From Norana najaformis (lineage: Eukaryota > Annelida > Clitellata > Crassiclitellata > Hormogastridae): a DNA stretch of 64,000 nucleotides. The stretch spans positions 18,074,539-18,138,538 of the forward strand of contig OZ029927.1 in NCBI GenBank assembly GCA_964023275.1, read 5' to 3'. A program made the position numbers and the translations under genes. Position 1 is the first letter of the stretch. Each line of letters opens with the position of its first letter. This document shows, in pieces, positions 63,431 through 64,000 of the stretch. The notes below the pieces were generated by a model that worked only from the letters and a program-made list of their open reading frames with translations, was not told where the DNA came from and made no database searches.

Positions 63431-63599
63431 CAGTGAAGAGCTGTCTTGTTCCGGATCGTTGTTAACTACTTTATCTTGCTCACCAAGCTGTCAAATGCTA
63501 CGAAGGATAAAAAGTTTAAAAGTAACGAGTAAAAAAGATGTCTGAAAGTACCATGCGTCTTACGGGACATCAAAGCACGGCTTGGTTCGGTGTCGAGTA

Positions 63600-63880
63600 T
63601 CAGACAATGTGTTCATTAAATTTCCAATTGTGCTTGTTCTTTCCGGCGTTTCCGGCGTCGTTAGCGTCCACTAATCCCTCCGGAAATTGAACACGGCGCA
63701 CAGCTCCACCGGAACTGGCCGGGCCATCTTTGTCAAGTCCAAGCAAGCAGCGTTTAGTATGCAGCAGACGTTTTCCCGCCAATATCGGCTGAGTCAGTCC
63801 GGATTCTTGCGCGATCTCGTTCTTAGCCGATTTTCTGTCACCCACTTCGTCGTTTGCCGGATTTTCCGGGCGCTTGTTTT
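63600..63880 (-). other. Open frame of unknown status
   Basis: The minus-strand frame is open from about 63877 to a TGA at 63600 (81 codons after a GTG; no ATG start), with a polar, charged composition and no repeats. The plus strand is also open over much of it. No domain recognised; possibly an exon. Confidence 0.25.
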
Positions 63881-64000
63881 ATCGTCCGATGTCCTCGTGT
63901 GAAGCCCCAAAAGACCCTTTTACAGCAGACAGAATGTATGAAGATTGCTGCAGGCCTACAATGGCCTTTCTGACTAGGCTTTAAAGAAGGCCGACAGGTA

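Overview
This window looks like a stretch of a metazoan nuclear genome, probably a marine invertebrate. A mollusc or another lophotrochozoan is my guess, from the style of the repeats and of the receptor, but the sequence does not prove it. Coding density is very low. There is one intron-split gene, and around it a dense mixture of truncated non-LTR retrotransposons (LINEs), tRNA-derived SINEs, small foldback or terminal-inverted-repeat elements, and a very large amount of microsatellite and minisatellite DNA. I see no operons, bacterial-type genes, rRNA genes, true tRNA genes or CRISPR arrays. Most long open frames here are stop-free translations of simple repeats and were not called as genes.

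The one convincing gene is a class A (rhodopsin-like) G-protein-coupled receptor on the minus strand at 20448-15797. Two coding exons, 20448-19694 and 16409-15797, join in phase across a GT-AG intron of about 3.3 kb to give 455 residues with seven membrane segments, the TM3/ECL2 cysteine pair, a DRY motif and NPVIY. The intron holds, antisense to the gene, a 5'-truncated LINE reverse transcriptase (16569-18347) with one nonsense codon. The reverse transcriptase is flanked by a roughly 200-bp direct repeat that duplicates the 3' end of the intron and the start of exon 2. The outer copy is a dead decoy exon: its acceptor AG has become AA and its tyrosine codon has become a stop. The same intron also holds a SINE and further LINE 3' ends.

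Layout: 1-1.2 kb, a GGAC array and a LINE remnant. 1.7-3.4 kb, ATGT array, a 129-bp tandem duplication, and a LINE fragment inserted in a tandem repeat. 4-10 kb, SINE pieces and long tetranucleotide arrays, including a 541-bp higher-order duplication of CCTA/CCCA/CCTG/CCCG blocks. 10-15.8 kb, retroelement ends. 15.8-20.5 kb, the receptor gene. 20.5-30 kb, SINEs, LINE ends, a hairpin and a hAT-like MITE. 30-40 kb, simple repeats including a 1.2-kb pentanucleotide array. 40-48 kb, LINE ends, pyrimidine tracts and a foldback element. 48-58 kb, CTATA and 22-bp arrays, an inverted SINE pair, and a terminal-inverted-repeat element with mirrored microsatellites. 58-64 kb, dispersed repeats and a 32-bp minisatellite.

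A theme that joins many of these elements is a shared 3' module close to GCGCTATATAAAT. It occurs just before the tail of LINE and SINE families that otherwise look unrelated, and microsatellites often start right after it. Families are named here only for cross-reference: LINE-A (GATTAC tail), LINE-B to LINE-G, SINE S1 to S4, and dispersed repeats R5 to R8. All family groupings were made by eye within this window.
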